Positions 9,147 through 18,859 of a stretch of DNA of 64,000 nt are shown one piece after another; within the stretch, counting starts at the first letter, position 1, and each line of letters begins with the position of its first letter. Both the position numbers and the translations under genes were made by a program. Under the pieces are notes generated by a model, which was not told where the DNA came from, searched no databases, and saw only the letters and a program-made list of their open reading frames with translations. The stretch comes from CAYMSF01 sp964392985 (GTDB taxonomy: Bacteria; Verrucomicrobiota; Lentisphaeria; Victivallales; Victivallaceae). The stretch spans positions 1 to 64,000 of the forward strand of contig CAYMSF010000007.1 of the NCBI GenBank assembly GCA_964392985.1. Direction: 5' to 3'.

Positions 9147-10007
9147 CTAACTTATATGTGAATTTGTTAAGACTATGCGACACTGCTTGCGGTAATTATT
9201 GGGTGTAATTTTGACGTATTTTTTAAAAAACTTGCCAAAGTATAAGGCATCACAAAAACCCATCCGTTCAGCAACTTCGCTGACATTTAAATTAGAATAT
9301 TGCAAGTAATGTTTGGCTATTTTTATCCGCTCTTCATCAATGAAAGTTTTAGTAGTTTTACCGGTTTTCATTTTGACCAGCAGTCTGAGATGACCGGCGG
9401 AATAACATAATTCCCGGGCCATGCTCTCGACACTGACAGGGTCGCTACTATGTTTAGCGATAAATTCACGCATCTTAAAAAAGAGTTCTCCGTCATTCCG
9501 GCTGGCAGGTTTGATAAAATAGAAATATCGCAATGTGCCGAACAGAATATCCTCCATAAGCATGGGATAACTCGCGTCTGATGTTACTGTAAACTGACGA
9601 TTATGCCAGCGCATGCTGGGAGGGAAAAAACCGTTGAACAGATTCGTGATCGCAACAATCAGTTGTCTGCTGTTCTCATCGGTATGGATAAATGAAAATG
9701 GCTGCTTTTTGTCAGAAAAATTAACCCACAGGTCAAATTTGAATGAAAATCCACTGTAATGCCTGGTTTTGCTGTAATCTAAATAATGGCGGACTCCGGG
9801 AGGAATAATAACAATATCACCGGCACAAAATTTTTGGCAGTAATTATCAATTCCCAAAAAGATATCACCAGAACAGGCCAGGTTAATCTGCCAATAGTTA
9901 TGTTCATGCTCAGTTTGTGAACTTTTCAGCGGTTTATCGATATTAATAAAACCATACATTTTCAACTCCAACTTGCGTTGAAAAAAATCACTAATGTGTT
10001 CACTCAT
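9147..10007 (-). CDS. AraC-family transcriptional regulator
   Basis: A 286-residue protein with an N-terminal cupin-like sensor region (EHEHNYWQINLACSGDIFL, then GDIVIIPPGVRHYLDY, a typical AraC_binding loop) and a C-terminal pair of helix-turn-helix motifs. The latter include VESMARELCYSAGHLRLLVK and VSEVAERMGFCDALYFGKFF, followed by the family signature KKYVKITPNNYRKQ. The ATG at 10007 has an AGGAT ribosome binding site. It is divergent from the Gfo/Idh/MocA gene at 10146, so it probably controls that gene and the pseudopilin/glycosidase genes behind it in response to a small sugar-like ligand. Confidence 0.9.
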   Translation of the reverse strand: MSEHISDFFQRKLELKMYGFINIDKPLKSSQTEHEHNYWQINLACSGDIFLGIDNYCQKFCAGDIVIIPPGVRHYLDYSKTRHYSGFSFKFDLWVNFSDKKQPFSFIHTDENSRQLIVAITNLFNGFFPPSMRWHNRQFTVTSDASYPMLMEDILFGTLRYFYFIKPASRNDGELFFKMREFIAKHSSDPVSVESMARELCYSAGHLRLLVKMKTGKTTKTFIDEERIKIAKHYLQYSNLNVSEVAERMGFCDALYFGKFFKKYVKITPNNYRKQCRIVLTNSHIS

Positions 10008-10145
10008 AATTATTTATCCTGGATTCATGCTGTCTTTTTTTTAAAATATGCGATTATTACCTGTTTTTCAAGCATTTTGCTACTGTCCATTTAAAAAAAA
10101 TGCGATATAATATAATTATCTGACAAAAATAAAAGGACTGAAAAA
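10008..10145. promoter_or_regulatory. Divergent promoter region between the AraC gene and the oxidoreductase operon
   Basis: This 138-bp AT-rich spacer holds ATGCGATT at 10048-10055 and ATGCGATAT at 10100-10108, the latter followed by 'aatataattatc' which could be a -10 region. The same 9-mer ATGCGATAT occurs at 20056-20064 in the other AraC-flanked divergent spacer. These are candidate AraC half-sites; the assignment is inference. Confidence 0.4.
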
Positions 10146-11087
10146 ATGAGTTTCCGTTTAGGACTGGTTGGTCTTTGTACTTCACATCCCAATAAATGGG
10201 TTCCGGTGATTAGGGAATTGACTGCCAATAAAGTTGTTGACGGTGAAGTGGTTGCCGCATGGGATTCGGGAGAAACACGCCCTTTCGGCTTTGCCGCGCA
10301 ATTCTGCCGCAATCTAGCTATCCCTCACTCGCCAGAAACGCTTGAGGATATGCTTGGATTAGTTGACGGCGTGATTATTCACACCGCTAATTGGCAGCGC
10401 CATCTGGAACAGGCACGTATTTTTGTTGAAGCCGGTAAATCGGTATTTATTGATAAACCGATTGTCGGCAATCTGCGCGAAGCCAATCAACTACTGTTAT
10501 GGCTCAAGCAAGGCTGTCGCATTGCCGGCGGCTCCGCGTTGAGATTTACTACTGAAGTTAATGATCTACTCCAAACCTTAACTGTTCGTGATGAAAAAAT
10601 TCACACCGTTTACTCCTTCGCCGGCATGGATGATTTCAATTACGGAATACATACCTATTCCCTGGTCAATCAACTTATGGGTTCAGGTATCGCTTATGCT
10701 CAATACCTTGGCACATCAGAGCAAAAGCAGATTTTGCTTAAATACCATGACGACAGAAGCGCCATAATCTCCGTGGGAACTACGGCAGTGCTGCCGTTTA
10801 ATCTTACGGCGGCAAGTAAAAATAACCTTTACCAGATAAAAATTGACAATGCTTTAATTTACCATTCGCTGCTCAAGTCGGTATTGCCTTACCTCACCGG
10901 TATGACTGATGTGCCGCCGGTTCCCCATGATGTGCTTCTGGCCCCGGAACTCGCCGCTATTGCGGCGAGACATTCCTGGTTGAATAATGGACAGAGGGTT
11001 TTCTTGTCCGACTTGCGCCTGGACGATACCGGTTATGACGGCAACCTCTTTGCGTCCGAATATTCACGTTCCAGAAATAAAGGTTAA
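10146..11087 (+). CDS. Gfo/Idh/MocA-family oxidoreductase
   Basis: A 313-residue protein with an N-terminal NAD(P)-binding region, LGLVGLCTSHPNKW, in which the glycine motif is loosened. The family hallmark follows: DGVIIHTANWQRHLEQA, then AGKSVFIDKPIVGNLREA with the EKP-like DKP lysine. The C-terminal half is the shorter alpha/beta domain. These enzymes reduce or oxidise sugars, inositols and related polyols. An AAGGA motif lies 9 bp before the ATG. It leads a plus-strand operon with a pseudopilin-like gene and a glycoside hydrolase-like gene, suggesting use of a sugar released outside the cell. The exact substrate cannot be read from sequence. Confidence 0.8.
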   Translation: MSFRLGLVGLCTSHPNKWVPVIRELTANKVVDGEVVAAWDSGETRPFGFAAQFCRNLAIPHSPETLEDMLGLVDGVIIHTANWQRHLEQARIFVEAGKSVFIDKPIVGNLREANQLLLWLKQGCRIAGGSALRFTTEVNDLLQTLTVRDEKIHTVYSFAGMDDFNYGIHTYSLVNQLMGSGIAYAQYLGTSEQKQILLKYHDDRSAIISVGTTAVLPFNLTAASKNNLYQIKIDNALIYHSLLKSVLPYLTGMTDVPPVPHDVLLAPELAAIAARHSWLNNGQRVFLSDLRLDDTGYDGNLFASEYSRSRNKG

Positions 11088-11119
11088 TGATTAATCAACG
11101 ATAAAAGAAGGATAAAAAC

Positions 11120-11872
11120 ATGAAGAACAAATTTAACTGTCGAAAATTTAAATTCACACTTATAGAACTCCTCGTTGTCATAGGGATCATCGCAATCCTG
11201 GCCAGTATGCTGCTGCCTGCGCTCGCCAAAGCGCGCGTGGTGGCCCGCCGTATGAGTTGCGTATCGAACCTTAAACAGTTAGGCAGCGCCGCGACGATGT
11301 ACAGATCTGATAATAACGAATGGTATGTGCCTTGCACAATGCCAGTCTCCGCCACATCTTACACAAAATGGCCTCTTTATTTAGCCGATTATGTCAATGT
11401 TCCCAAAAAATATGATGCCAGCAATCGTCTTTTATTGCCCATTAACTCAGTCTTTGTCTGCACGGAATCCAGAACATCAGCAATTGCCGCAGGCAATGTG
11501 CTTGGCGCAGTGGGAGACACTTATGTCAGCTATGGTTTTAACCTGGTCGGGCTGACTAACAACGGCACGGCTGGTTCGCTTACAAATACCAGCGGATCGA
11601 CTAAAAGATTGCCTTCCACTCCAAGTATGACCATGTTTCTAATTGACAATGGCACAATTACTTATCCGTACGGTTACTTTTCGGTGACCATCAACACTGC
11701 TTATAAATACATCAAACATGGTAAATTCGGTAATTTAGTGTTTGTTGACGGACATGCGGAAACACGGACGTTAGAAAAAATTGTGCCTGGCGGTTTTGCC
11801 GGAGCTAATGCGGCTAAATATAGGTATGAACCGTGGTTTTATGGCAATCAAGTTTATTTTTCAAAAAATTAA
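11120..11872 (+). CDS. Type II pseudopilin-like protein with prepilin N-terminus
   Basis: A 250-residue protein with a basic leader (MKNKFNCRKFK) and a prepilin-type N-methylation site, FTLIELLVVIGIIAILASML. The motif continues with LPALAKARVVARRMSCVSNLKQLG, characteristic of the very large pseudopilin families of Lentisphaerae and Planctomycetes. The C-terminal end carries GNLVFVDGHAETR, the H-X-DG-type motif seen in these proteins. Mature protein would have one N-terminal membrane helix and a periplasmic or surface domain. Many such proteins sit beside glycosidases, as here (next gene 12 bp downstream). Whether it forms part of a secretion pseudopilus or a substrate-binding appendage is unknown. 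Confidence 0.85.
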   Translation: MKNKFNCRKFKFTLIELLVVIGIIAILASMLLPALAKARVVARRMSCVSNLKQLGSAATMYRSDNNEWYVPCTMPVSATSYTKWPLYLADYVNVPKKYDASNRLLLPINSVFVCTESRTSAIAAGNVLGAVGDTYVSYGFNLVGLTNNGTAGSLTNTSGSTKRLPSTPSMTMFLIDNGTITYPYGYFSVTINTAYKYIKHGKFGNLVFVDGHAETRTLEKIVPGGFAGANAAKYRYEPWFYGNQVYFSKN

Positions 11873-11884
11873 TTGAAGTGTAAT

Positions 11885-14800
11885 ATGTTAATAAAAATAA
11901 TCATCGCCGTGTTGCTAAGCGCCACCGTATGGTCCCTCCACGCTGCCACCGACTCAGTAAATATCAAGCACGAAAACCGCCTTAAAGAGTTTGCTGACCA
12001 TAAAAATGGGTTGCTGGTGTCGATTGGTGAAACCACCTCGCCGCCGGTTATTGACGGCAAATTGGACATTAACGAATGGGAAGACTGCGCCACATTTACC
12101 GGCATGCGTAATTTTAACACCCAGAAAATATTGAGCCAAGGGTTGCTGATCAAAAGCAGCTACGATGCTATAAATTTCTACTGCTTAATGATTATTCCAA
12201 AAAAACGTCCTGTCCTGCCTTTGAGAAAACTTGATGACATGGATACTTTTCGCGACAGCTCTCTGGTGGAACTCATGCTGATTCCCGGTTCCCGGAAAAA
12301 TGAACCGCTGCGCCGTATCGCCGTGTCAGCATCAGGTTCAACAGTTGATATGCTGAATAGCGACTGCTCCTGGAACAGTAATGCCAGGATTGCCATTGGT
12401 GAAGAGAATGCAGCCCGCAGCCGGTGGCTGAGTCTGGTAGAACTTCCTGAAAAATATTGGTTTATCGAAATGGCCGTGCCTTTGGCTTCATTAAAAACGG
12501 ATGTTCAATTCAGCAAAGAATGGAAATTCAATATTTTCTGGATTGATAATGGGAATTTTACTTTCGCTCCAGTAATAAAAAACGCTGATGATGTGGAGAA
12601 TTTTGCCACAATGAAATTGTTGCCGAATACATCTCCGCTTCTTGCCGTTTATGGCATTGGCAATCCGGATGCGGGTGATTTCCGGATAAGCGGACAATTG
12701 TTAAACAACGGCAAATCCAAGACTGATGTCGGAGTTGATTTACTGGGCTTCAAGCTGGGGACCTACTTTAGAACCAACACCGGCTACGATGAAATCGTTG
12801 GAGAACTGGAACCGTTTAACGCCAGTTTTTCCGGAGAGTTCAAACTGACGCATAAACGCCTGTCCAATCAGCGGTGTAATTTCTTTGATTTGCAACTGAA
12901 AGCCGACGGCAATACTCTGTTTCGTATGGCCGGACCATTAAATATCGCCCAGCCGCTGGAGGTCAAGATCAACGATATGCCCAGCACAAAAAAAGCTAAA
13001 ATTAAACTCCAAAGCGCTGCCAGGACGCCAATTTTGCTGACGATTACCGCCGCCGGAAACAAAGTTATAATGGAAAAAAATGTAAGCAATGGAGAAATCG
13101 AAGTTGATTACCGGGATTGGGCATTCGGCGATTATACCGTCAGCGCGGTTCAAGATAAGAATCAAGATAAAAAAACCTTGTCCGTAACGCCTCCTCCGTT
13201 ATGGTTGAACCATATCGGGGTGTCCGATGAAATTCTCAAACCGTTTGAGCCGTTGGAACTCAAAGGCAAACGTATTGCGATGTGGAATAGAGTTTACACT
13301 TGGGATGATTCACTATTTTTCAACTATCAGGCTGGTGACTCCAGCCCGTTAGCCGCTGCGCCTGCGCTGGTGGTGCAAAAAGACAAAAAATCGTTCCCCG
13401 TGAAGCTGACAAAATTTGCCGTAACAAGCCAGTCGCCAGCCGAAATCAATTTACAAATCAGCGGAGAGGGCGGCGGACTGACGGTCAATGGAACTGTCAA
13501 AATTGAATATGACGGCCTGGCCTGGTTTGAATTAGAAGTAATGGGTGCCGGCAGCAAACCAGTAGCTATTGACGGCTTAGCTTTGTCAACCGCATTTTCA
13601 GCCCAATATGCCTCGCTCTACCATGGAGCCCCCGACCGCGCACTTAACGGCGCAATTGAAAAAGGCGATAAGTCATACCCATGGCAGGTATATTTCTGGG
13701 TAGGCACGCCTGAAGGCGGTCTGGGTTATGTGAATGAATCGCGTCAGATGTTTCATAGCATGCCCGCGGCGCAGGCGTTTACCTTGAAAAATCAAGGTGA
13801 AAAAGTCGTTTGGCAGGTTAATTTTGCCGGTAAAGGCGCTATCAGCAAATTGCACCTGTCATTTGGTTTGCAGGTTACGCCGGTAAAAAAACTTCCCCCC
13901 CATTATGACTCTTTCGTCACCGATAACTGGGGTAGAAACCGCAAAGATAATTTCACGAAATTAAATAAATATATGGATTTTACGACTGTCTGGCGAACCA
14001 ACTGTGAATATATGAAATACATTTGCGATCCGGCGGGCGTTGATTATGCAAAACTCAAAAACGCAGTGGATGACGCCCATAAAGAGAAAATGATGGCGAT
14101 CCCATACTTTGCGCCAATTTCGTTTACCGAAAAGGTACAGCCGGAATATATCAAGTACTACGATGAATGGGTACAGCAGCCAATCAGGCAATGGAAATCA
14201 GAGGAGTCAATCCAAGTGCGTTGCTGTGTCAATAGTTCTTATCTGGATTATCTCTTATATCAATTGAATGAGGTCGAGAAAAAAACCGGAGCTGACGGCC
14301 TATATTTTGACGGTGCCTGGCCGGTAGAGTGCAGCAATACTATTCATGGTTGCGGTTATATTGATGACAATGGCGCGCTGCAACCCACGTACTCAGTTAG
14401 AAAAATCCGGGAATTCCTTAAGCGCGCAGCCTCTTTGACCGCTAATAACATGAAAAATCAGCCGAATCGGCTTGAAATGAAGAATTACGACCCGGATTTT
14501 CCCGATTACCATATCTGGATACATATCTCCGGGTCTGTGGCTCCGCCAATGCACAGCTTTGCAACGGCGCTGTTTTGCGGGGAGTGGTTCAAGCAACCGA
14601 TCCGCGCCGGAAAGGGGTATGACACTTTATTAAGCATCGACAAGTTTCGCCCCCGCTACCTGTCCCAACCATGGGGGATTGTCAATTATTTCCTGCCCAT
14701 AATTAATCCAAAATCGGACACGGTATTCCATACTAATGCAGTTTTGGCGTACCTTATTCCGCAGGGTGTTGGATTGTATCCCAGATATCTTGATATGACT

Positions 14801-15115
14801 TTGGTTTATAAAGTATTACAAATTAAATCCAATTTCGGCGTAGATCAGGCTAAGTTTTATCCTCCATGGCAGCCTGTTCCTGAATTGAAAATAAGCTCCA
14901 ACTCCGAAGTGCAAACCGGGGCATGGGTAAAACCAGACGGCACAATGTTGCTGGCCATTGGCAATTGCGGCAAACAATCTGCCGAAGTAACGCTAAAACT
15001 ATCCAAAGCTAAAGGCTGCCGCGTTCTGTTTGGCGCTGAATCGGCAGTTTCCAGTAATATCACACATCAGTTGAACGTGTCGCGAAATTCACTTACCCTT
15101 GTTGAGTTGAAATAA
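11885..15115 (+). CDS. Secreted CBM9-like / DUF6067-type glycoside hydrolase-like protein
   Basis: A 1076-residue exported protein beginning MLIKIIIAVLLSATVWSLHA. After the signal peptide comes a CBM9-like beta-sandwich (PPVIDGKLDINEWEDCATF near residue 50). A long beta-rich middle part follows, then a (beta/alpha)8-like C-terminal half with KTGADGLYFDGAWPVECSN and the aromatic, acidic WVQQPIRQW region. The overall order resembles large glycoside-hydrolase-like proteins annotated as DUF6067 in Lentisphaerae and Planctomycetes. I cannot assign catalytic residues with certainty; the D in GLYFDGAWP is a candidate. ATG 11885 is preferred over an in-frame TTG at 11873 because it begins the signal peptide. 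It is the last gene of the oxidoreductase-pseudopilin operon, so it should act on an external glycan. Confidence 0.7.
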   Translation: MLIKIIIAVLLSATVWSLHAATDSVNIKHENRLKEFADHKNGLLVSIGETTSPPVIDGKLDINEWEDCATFTGMRNFNTQKILSQGLLIKSSYDAINFYCLMIIPKKRPVLPLRKLDDMDTFRDSSLVELMLIPGSRKNEPLRRIAVSASGSTVDMLNSDCSWNSNARIAIGEENAARSRWLSLVELPEKYWFIEMAVPLASLKTDVQFSKEWKFNIFWIDNGNFTFAPVIKNADDVENFATMKLLPNTSPLLAVYGIGNPDAGDFRISGQLLNNGKSKTDVGVDLLGFKLGTYFRTNTGYDEIVGELEPFNASFSGEFKLTHKRLSNQRCNFFDLQLKADGNTLFRMAGPLNIAQPLEVKINDMPSTKKAKIKLQSAARTPILLTITAAGNKVIMEKNVSNGEIEVDYRDWAFGDYTVSAVQDKNQDKKTLSVTPPPLWLNHIGVSDEILKPFEPLELKGKRIAMWNRVYTWDDSLFFNYQAGDSSPLAAAPALVVQKDKKSFPVKLTKFAVTSQSPAEINLQISGEGGGLTVNGTVKIEYDGLAWFELEVMGAGSKPVAIDGLALSTAFSAQYASLYHGAPDRALNGAIEKGDKSYPWQVYFWVGTPEGGLGYVNESRQMFHSMPAAQAFTLKNQGEKVVWQVNFAGKGAISKLHLSFGLQVTPVKKLPPHYDSFVTDNWGRNRKDNFTKLNKYMDFTTVWRTNCEYMKYICDPAGVDYAKLKNAVDDAHKEKMMAIPYFAPISFTEKVQPEYIKYYDEWVQQPIRQWKSEESIQVRCCVNSSYLDYLLYQLNEVEKKTGADGLYFDGAWPVECSNTIHGCGYIDDNGALQPTYSVRKIREFLKRAASLTANNMKNQPNRLEMKNYDPDFPDYHIWIHISGSVAPPMHSFATALFCGEWFKQPIRAGKGYDTLLSIDKFRPRYLSQPWGIVNYFLPIINPKSDTVFHTNAVLAYLIPQGVGLYPRYLDMTLVYKVLQIKSNFGVDQAKFYPPWQPVPELKISSNSEVQTGAWVKPDGTMLLAIGNCGKQSAEVTLKLSKAKGCRVLFGAESAVSSNITHQLNVSRNSLTLVELK

Positions 15116-15116
15116 C

Positions 15117-15141
15117 CCAAGTCCTCGGGGGGCTGACTTGG
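15117..15141 (+). terminator. Hairpin after the glycoside hydrolase gene
   Basis: CCAAGTC (15117-15123) pairs with GACTTGG (15135-15141) around a GC-rich loop just after the stop codon. No clear T-run follows, so termination by this hairpin is uncertain. Confidence 0.35.
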
Positions 15142-15469
15142 AATGTTATACTCTATAGGGTTGAAATTGAGAAAACAAATGAATGTTTTTCGAGTTTTTG
15201 ATTTCTTTTTAACACTCCATGCATGACCTCATTTTCTTAAAAAGAAATATATAATTAACTGATTTTTATTGTTAAAAATGTGGTTAAATTAATTCCCATT
15301 GCCGGTTTTATCGGCAACAATTATTTCTATTCAATATGCCTCGCGTTCACGTTAAATACAAATTAATAATGTCTCAAATTTTCACCACTAACCTGCACTG
15401 ACAAAACACTAACGTGAACTTGTTTCAGGATATTTTTTTTGGTAATTAAGGTAATTAATAACATTTTCT

Positions 15470-15512
15470 GCTGTGAATTTCTTTTACCAGTCACGTAAAA
15501 GAAATTCACAGC
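15470..15512. repeat. Perfect 18-bp-arm palindrome
   Basis: GCTGTGAATTTCTTTTAC and its exact reverse complement GTAAAAGAAATTCACAGC are separated by CAGTCAC. It is the best preserved of three copies of the family B hairpin. Confidence 0.9.
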
Positions 15513-15550
15513 ACGGTTCATTAGTGTTTAGTTAGTGATGGTAGTGGTGC

Positions 15551-15598
15551 GGTATTTTCCCGGTATTTTCCCGGTATTTTCCCGGTATTTTCCCGGTA
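15551..15598. repeat. Tandem 11-bp repeat, four units
   Basis: The unit GGTATTTTCCC occurs four times in a row and a fifth partial unit GGTA follows. The other family B copies have one or two diverged units here (gttacttttccgtatattcc near 6247), so this array expanded locally. Confidence 0.9.
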
Positions 15599-15713
15599 AG
15601 GAATATGCCATCTCTCCTTGACGGATGCGTCATGGACGGACTATATTATGACTTTAGCAAAGTTTTCACAGCAGGCATGCTGATTGGGTAGCATGCTATC
15701 GCGGGAAATAAAT

Positions 15714-18653
15714 ATGATTTATTTTATTCTTCTGTTCAGTGGATTCAGTTCTTTGTACTATGAATTTTTAGCGCTAAAATATACCGAGATTTATCTCGGG
15801 GTATCAATTTTTGCGGTAAGCATTGTGTTGTTAACCTTTTTAACTGGCATGTTGTTCGGCAATCTTCTGTCCGGTCGTTTTCTAAAAAAAGGTTCCAACA
15901 AAAGTTTGGTGCGCATCTTAATTATGACGGAAATTCTGATTGTCCCTGCCGCGCTGTTGACTCCGTGGCTGATTGAATTAACGAGCCGCATTTACGGGGT
16001 CAATGTTCCTGTAGAATGGCCTCTTTATGCGCGGATGAGTATTAAATATCTGCTTTTTCTGCCTGCATTTCTGCCGTTGAGTACGCTGCTCGGACTTCGT
16101 TTCCCGCTGTACTTGAAACTGTTCAACACTGGCGACAGAATCGGCCTGCTTTACGGCATTTCATGTTTAGGCTCTGCTATCGGCGCCTTAGCCGGCGGCT
16201 TTTTCATGTTTGAATATTTGAATCTTTATACATCATTGATTGTCTGTGTCAGTTTCGTTGCAGTATTTGATATAACCGGCTTGATGATATATTCAAAAAA
16301 CACTACCGGGAATAAAGCCCGCCGCGTAACGGCAAAACCGGTCAAAAATAAGGGGAGCTTGCCGTCGCAAAACAATATGGCGGCAACAACGCTTTTTTTC
16401 CTGCTTGGTATGATTACTATCGGCATGGAAGTATTATGGGTGCGGGCGATGATGCAGTACTTTCCCAATAACCGCTATGTTTTTTCAACCGTAATTGTGG
16501 CGCTTCTAATCGCGTTATTCCTGGGTTCAGTTTCAAACAGGTTTTTCAGAGCAGATAAGAAAAATATATTATATGGGTGTCTTACTCTGGCGGTTGGCGC
16601 TCAATTATGCCTTGGCTTGCAGGAATATTTTAATTTCTTCAAACATTTTGCCGATCTTGATGCGCTGTGGTTGTTCAGCATGAAAGCCGCTTTGATCATG
16701 CTGCTGATCGCCGGCTTGCCCGGCTTTATCATGGGATTGTTGTTTCCGATGCTGTTCAACTATTCTTTGAGTCGCCAAACCGGCGATAACGCGCGGCTGA
16801 CATTCTTAAGCGTTACGGCTAACAATGCGGGGGCTATCTGCGGGGCATTGCTTTTCGGAATGATTTTAATGAGCGTGACAGGTTACAACATACTGTTCAC
16901 CGGAATCAACCTGCTTGTTCTGCTGGCCGCAGTTGTATGGTTGGTGAAACATAAAACCGTAACAGGAATTGCCATCAGTCTGGTGGCAGTCGCGCTGTTT
17001 GCCGCGTCCACATATCCGCTTTTCCGGGAAGTGCCGTTTGGCAACTATTATCAGGTAGCTAAAATAACCGGACCGGATGCCGATATCGAAATACTTGCCG
17101 AAAAGGATTTTGACAATCCCAACCGGATTCTGGTTCTTAACCGGGCTTATGTGTCCGGCGGCAGCGGTTACATCGCTGAACGCAGACAGAAGAAACAGGG
17201 GTTTATTCCGATTATGCTGGCACAGCGCAAAGCCAACGCGCTGGTTATTTCGCTGGCTACCGGCATTACCGCGTCCGCTTTTGCAGATGCAGGGGTGGCC
17301 AATATTGATTGCATTGAACTGCTACCGACTGCAGTAACGCAAGCCTCATATTTCCAGCGGCAGAACAGCAATATCCTCAGTGACCGGCGCTTTAACTTGT
17401 TCATTGAAGACGGGCGTTCATTTATCAAAAACACCAACCGGAAATACGATATTGTCCTTTCGGATAACTATCAGTATAGTTGTGCATCCACGCCAGTCAT
17501 GTACAGCATGGAAACGTTCTCCGACATTAAGAAAATATTAAACGATGGCGGGGTTTTCATTCAATGGCTGCCTGTCCGGCAAATTCCTGAAGCACACCTC
17601 GCAATCATAATCAACACCTTCCGTCAAGTTTTTCCTGACGGGAAACTTTATTTTGGAGACATCACCCGTGATTCTGCGTTCCTGGGATTGTTAGCATATA
17701 AAAATGGTGGAATAAGTTATCCGCAGGCAGCGCAGAACTATTTTGAAATAAAGGCAGCCACTTCAAAATTTTTATTCAATCATGACATTGCCTGCGCTTA
17801 TTATATCGGTACGGTGGCGGAATACTGCCGCATGTTTCCGGCGACAGAGATTAATACTTATGAGCATCCTGTACTGGAAAAATATTTTTCCGGCAGTGAT
17901 TTCAACGATCGCAATATGAATAACCTGCTTGCGTTGTACCGGCAAAGCAAACCTGATGCACTCATTCCTTTTAACAACGCACTTGCCGATTCAAACCGCA
18001 GAAACATGTTCACGGGACTTGAGTCAGTATTTAAGTTAAAGCAAGATAAACAATATGTATCGGCGCTTCAGAATTTGGATAATTTGATTCAACGCTGCAA
18101 TCTGAGCAATCAAAGCATTAACACCTTTTTCCCGGAAGTAAGTTTTCTCAAAGGAGAATTGGCGATAGCGTTGGCGGTGCAATCGTTCATGCAGGGAAAT
18201 TTTAACGGCGCCGATCAGAACTTTACCATCGCCGAATCAACGGTTTTCCGCAACTCTCTTTTCTATCGTTTTAATGGAATTTTGGCTGGTATTAAAGGCG
18301 ACATTATTGCCGCGCGAATAGCATTTGACCGCGCACTTCAGGAACAGCCGGAAAATCTTTGGGTTTATGATAGCATGGCAATGACCTGGCTGCACTACCG
18401 CAACCGGGAAAAGGCATTGGAATCCATAAAAAAAGCGCTTATCATGCCATATCCGGACAAAGCAATTCTGCGCACCGCTTTAAACATTTACATGCGCCTT
18501 GACTGCTATGATGATTTTCTCCCAGTCATGGAGGAATATCTGGCTTTGCCTGAACCCGACAAAAGAGTACTCGCCTCTTGCGCAGATTACCTGAAAAACA
18601 AAGACAATCCTGCGATGGTCAAAAAAGTTGAGAAAATACTCAGCGGCAAATAG
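15714..18653 (+). CDS. Membrane-anchored spermidine synthase-like protein with C-terminal TPR
   Basis: A 979-residue protein in three parts. Residues 1-430 hold about a dozen hydrophobic helices (for example MIYFILLFSGFSSLYYEFLA), typical of the MFS-like membrane part of PABS-domain proteins. Residues about 450-670 hold a Rossmann methyltransferase-like PABS domain (VLNRAYVSGGSGY, IDCIELLPTAVTQA, LFIEDGRSFI, YDIVLSDNYQYS, MYSMETFSDIKKIL). The last 250 residues form TPR-like helices. The classical spermidine synthase Asp pair is only partly recognisable, so true aminopropyl transfer is doubtful. ATG 15714 is favoured over an upstream TTG at 15684 or ATG at 15693, because a membrane protein of this family starts immediately with the first helix. 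The flanks are intergenic repeats. Confidence 0.75.
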   Translation: MIYFILLFSGFSSLYYEFLALKYTEIYLGVSIFAVSIVLLTFLTGMLFGNLLSGRFLKKGSNKSLVRILIMTEILIVPAALLTPWLIELTSRIYGVNVPVEWPLYARMSIKYLLFLPAFLPLSTLLGLRFPLYLKLFNTGDRIGLLYGISCLGSAIGALAGGFFMFEYLNLYTSLIVCVSFVAVFDITGLMIYSKNTTGNKARRVTAKPVKNKGSLPSQNNMAATTLFFLLGMITIGMEVLWVRAMMQYFPNNRYVFSTVIVALLIALFLGSVSNRFFRADKKNILYGCLTLAVGAQLCLGLQEYFNFFKHFADLDALWLFSMKAALIMLLIAGLPGFIMGLLFPMLFNYSLSRQTGDNARLTFLSVTANNAGAICGALLFGMILMSVTGYNILFTGINLLVLLAAVVWLVKHKTVTGIAISLVAVALFAASTYPLFREVPFGNYYQVAKITGPDADIEILAEKDFDNPNRILVLNRAYVSGGSGYIAERRQKKQGFIPIMLAQRKANALVISLATGITASAFADAGVANIDCIELLPTAVTQASYFQRQNSNILSDRRFNLFIEDGRSFIKNTNRKYDIVLSDNYQYSCASTPVMYSMETFSDIKKILNDGGVFIQWLPVRQIPEAHLAIIINTFRQVFPDGKLYFGDITRDSAFLGLLAYKNGGISYPQAAQNYFEIKAATSKFLFNHDIACAYYIGTVAEYCRMFPATEINTYEHPVLEKYFSGSDFNDRNMNNLLALYRQSKPDALIPFNNALADSNRRNMFTGLESVFKLKQDKQYVSALQNLDNLIQRCNLSNQSINTFFPEVSFLKGELAIALAVQSFMQGNFNGADQNFTIAESTVFRNSLFYRFNGILAGIKGDIIAARIAFDRALQEQPENLWVYDSMAMTWLHYRNREKALESIKKALIMPYPDKAILRTALNIYMRLDCYDDFLPVMEEYLALPEPDKRVLASCADYLKNKDNPAMVKKVEKILSGK

Positions 18654-18720
18654 CAATTCACCGGTGTTTGACCTTATTTTACTAAAAATTCATAGATTGT
18701 TAATGGGGTATTGGTCAATT

Positions 18721-18839
18721 GATGCCGAAGGCATCAAACGTTTATAGCTAATGATGTACAAAAATTGTTCGACCACGACGTGGTCGCAGGTGTTTTTGGA
18801 TTGATGATTCTATAAACGTGTTATCCCGTCGGGATAAAG
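18721..18839. repeat. Family A structured intergenic repeat, copy 1
   Basis: Ordered elements are hairpin GATGCC-GAA-GGCATC (18721-18735), AACGTTTATAG which can pair with CTATAAACGT (18810-18819), hairpin CGACCAC-GAC-GTGGTCG (18770-18786) between them, and a final TATCCCG-T-CGGGATA hairpin. The same order with different stem bases is found at 40392-40550 and 59894-60053. Confidence 0.85.
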
Positions 18840-18859
18840 ATAACTAACGCGGTGTCTGG

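Larger units (their letters stand above)
15221..15602. repeat. Family B dispersed repeat, longest copy
   Basis: This is the most complete copy: 'tgacctcattttcttaaaaa', 'tcggcaacaattatttctat', 'aatgcctcgcgttcacg'-like core, 'aataatgtctcaaattttca', a perfect palindrome at 15470-15512, 'gttagtgatg' and a G/C tail. It fills the gap between the glycosidase gene and the spermidine synthase-like gene. The remaining bases to 15713 show only the leader of that gene. Confidence 0.8.

Noticed and set aside
15117..15141. Strong intrinsic terminator after the glycosidase
   Set aside because: The stem is good but no T-run follows, so it is listed only with low confidence.
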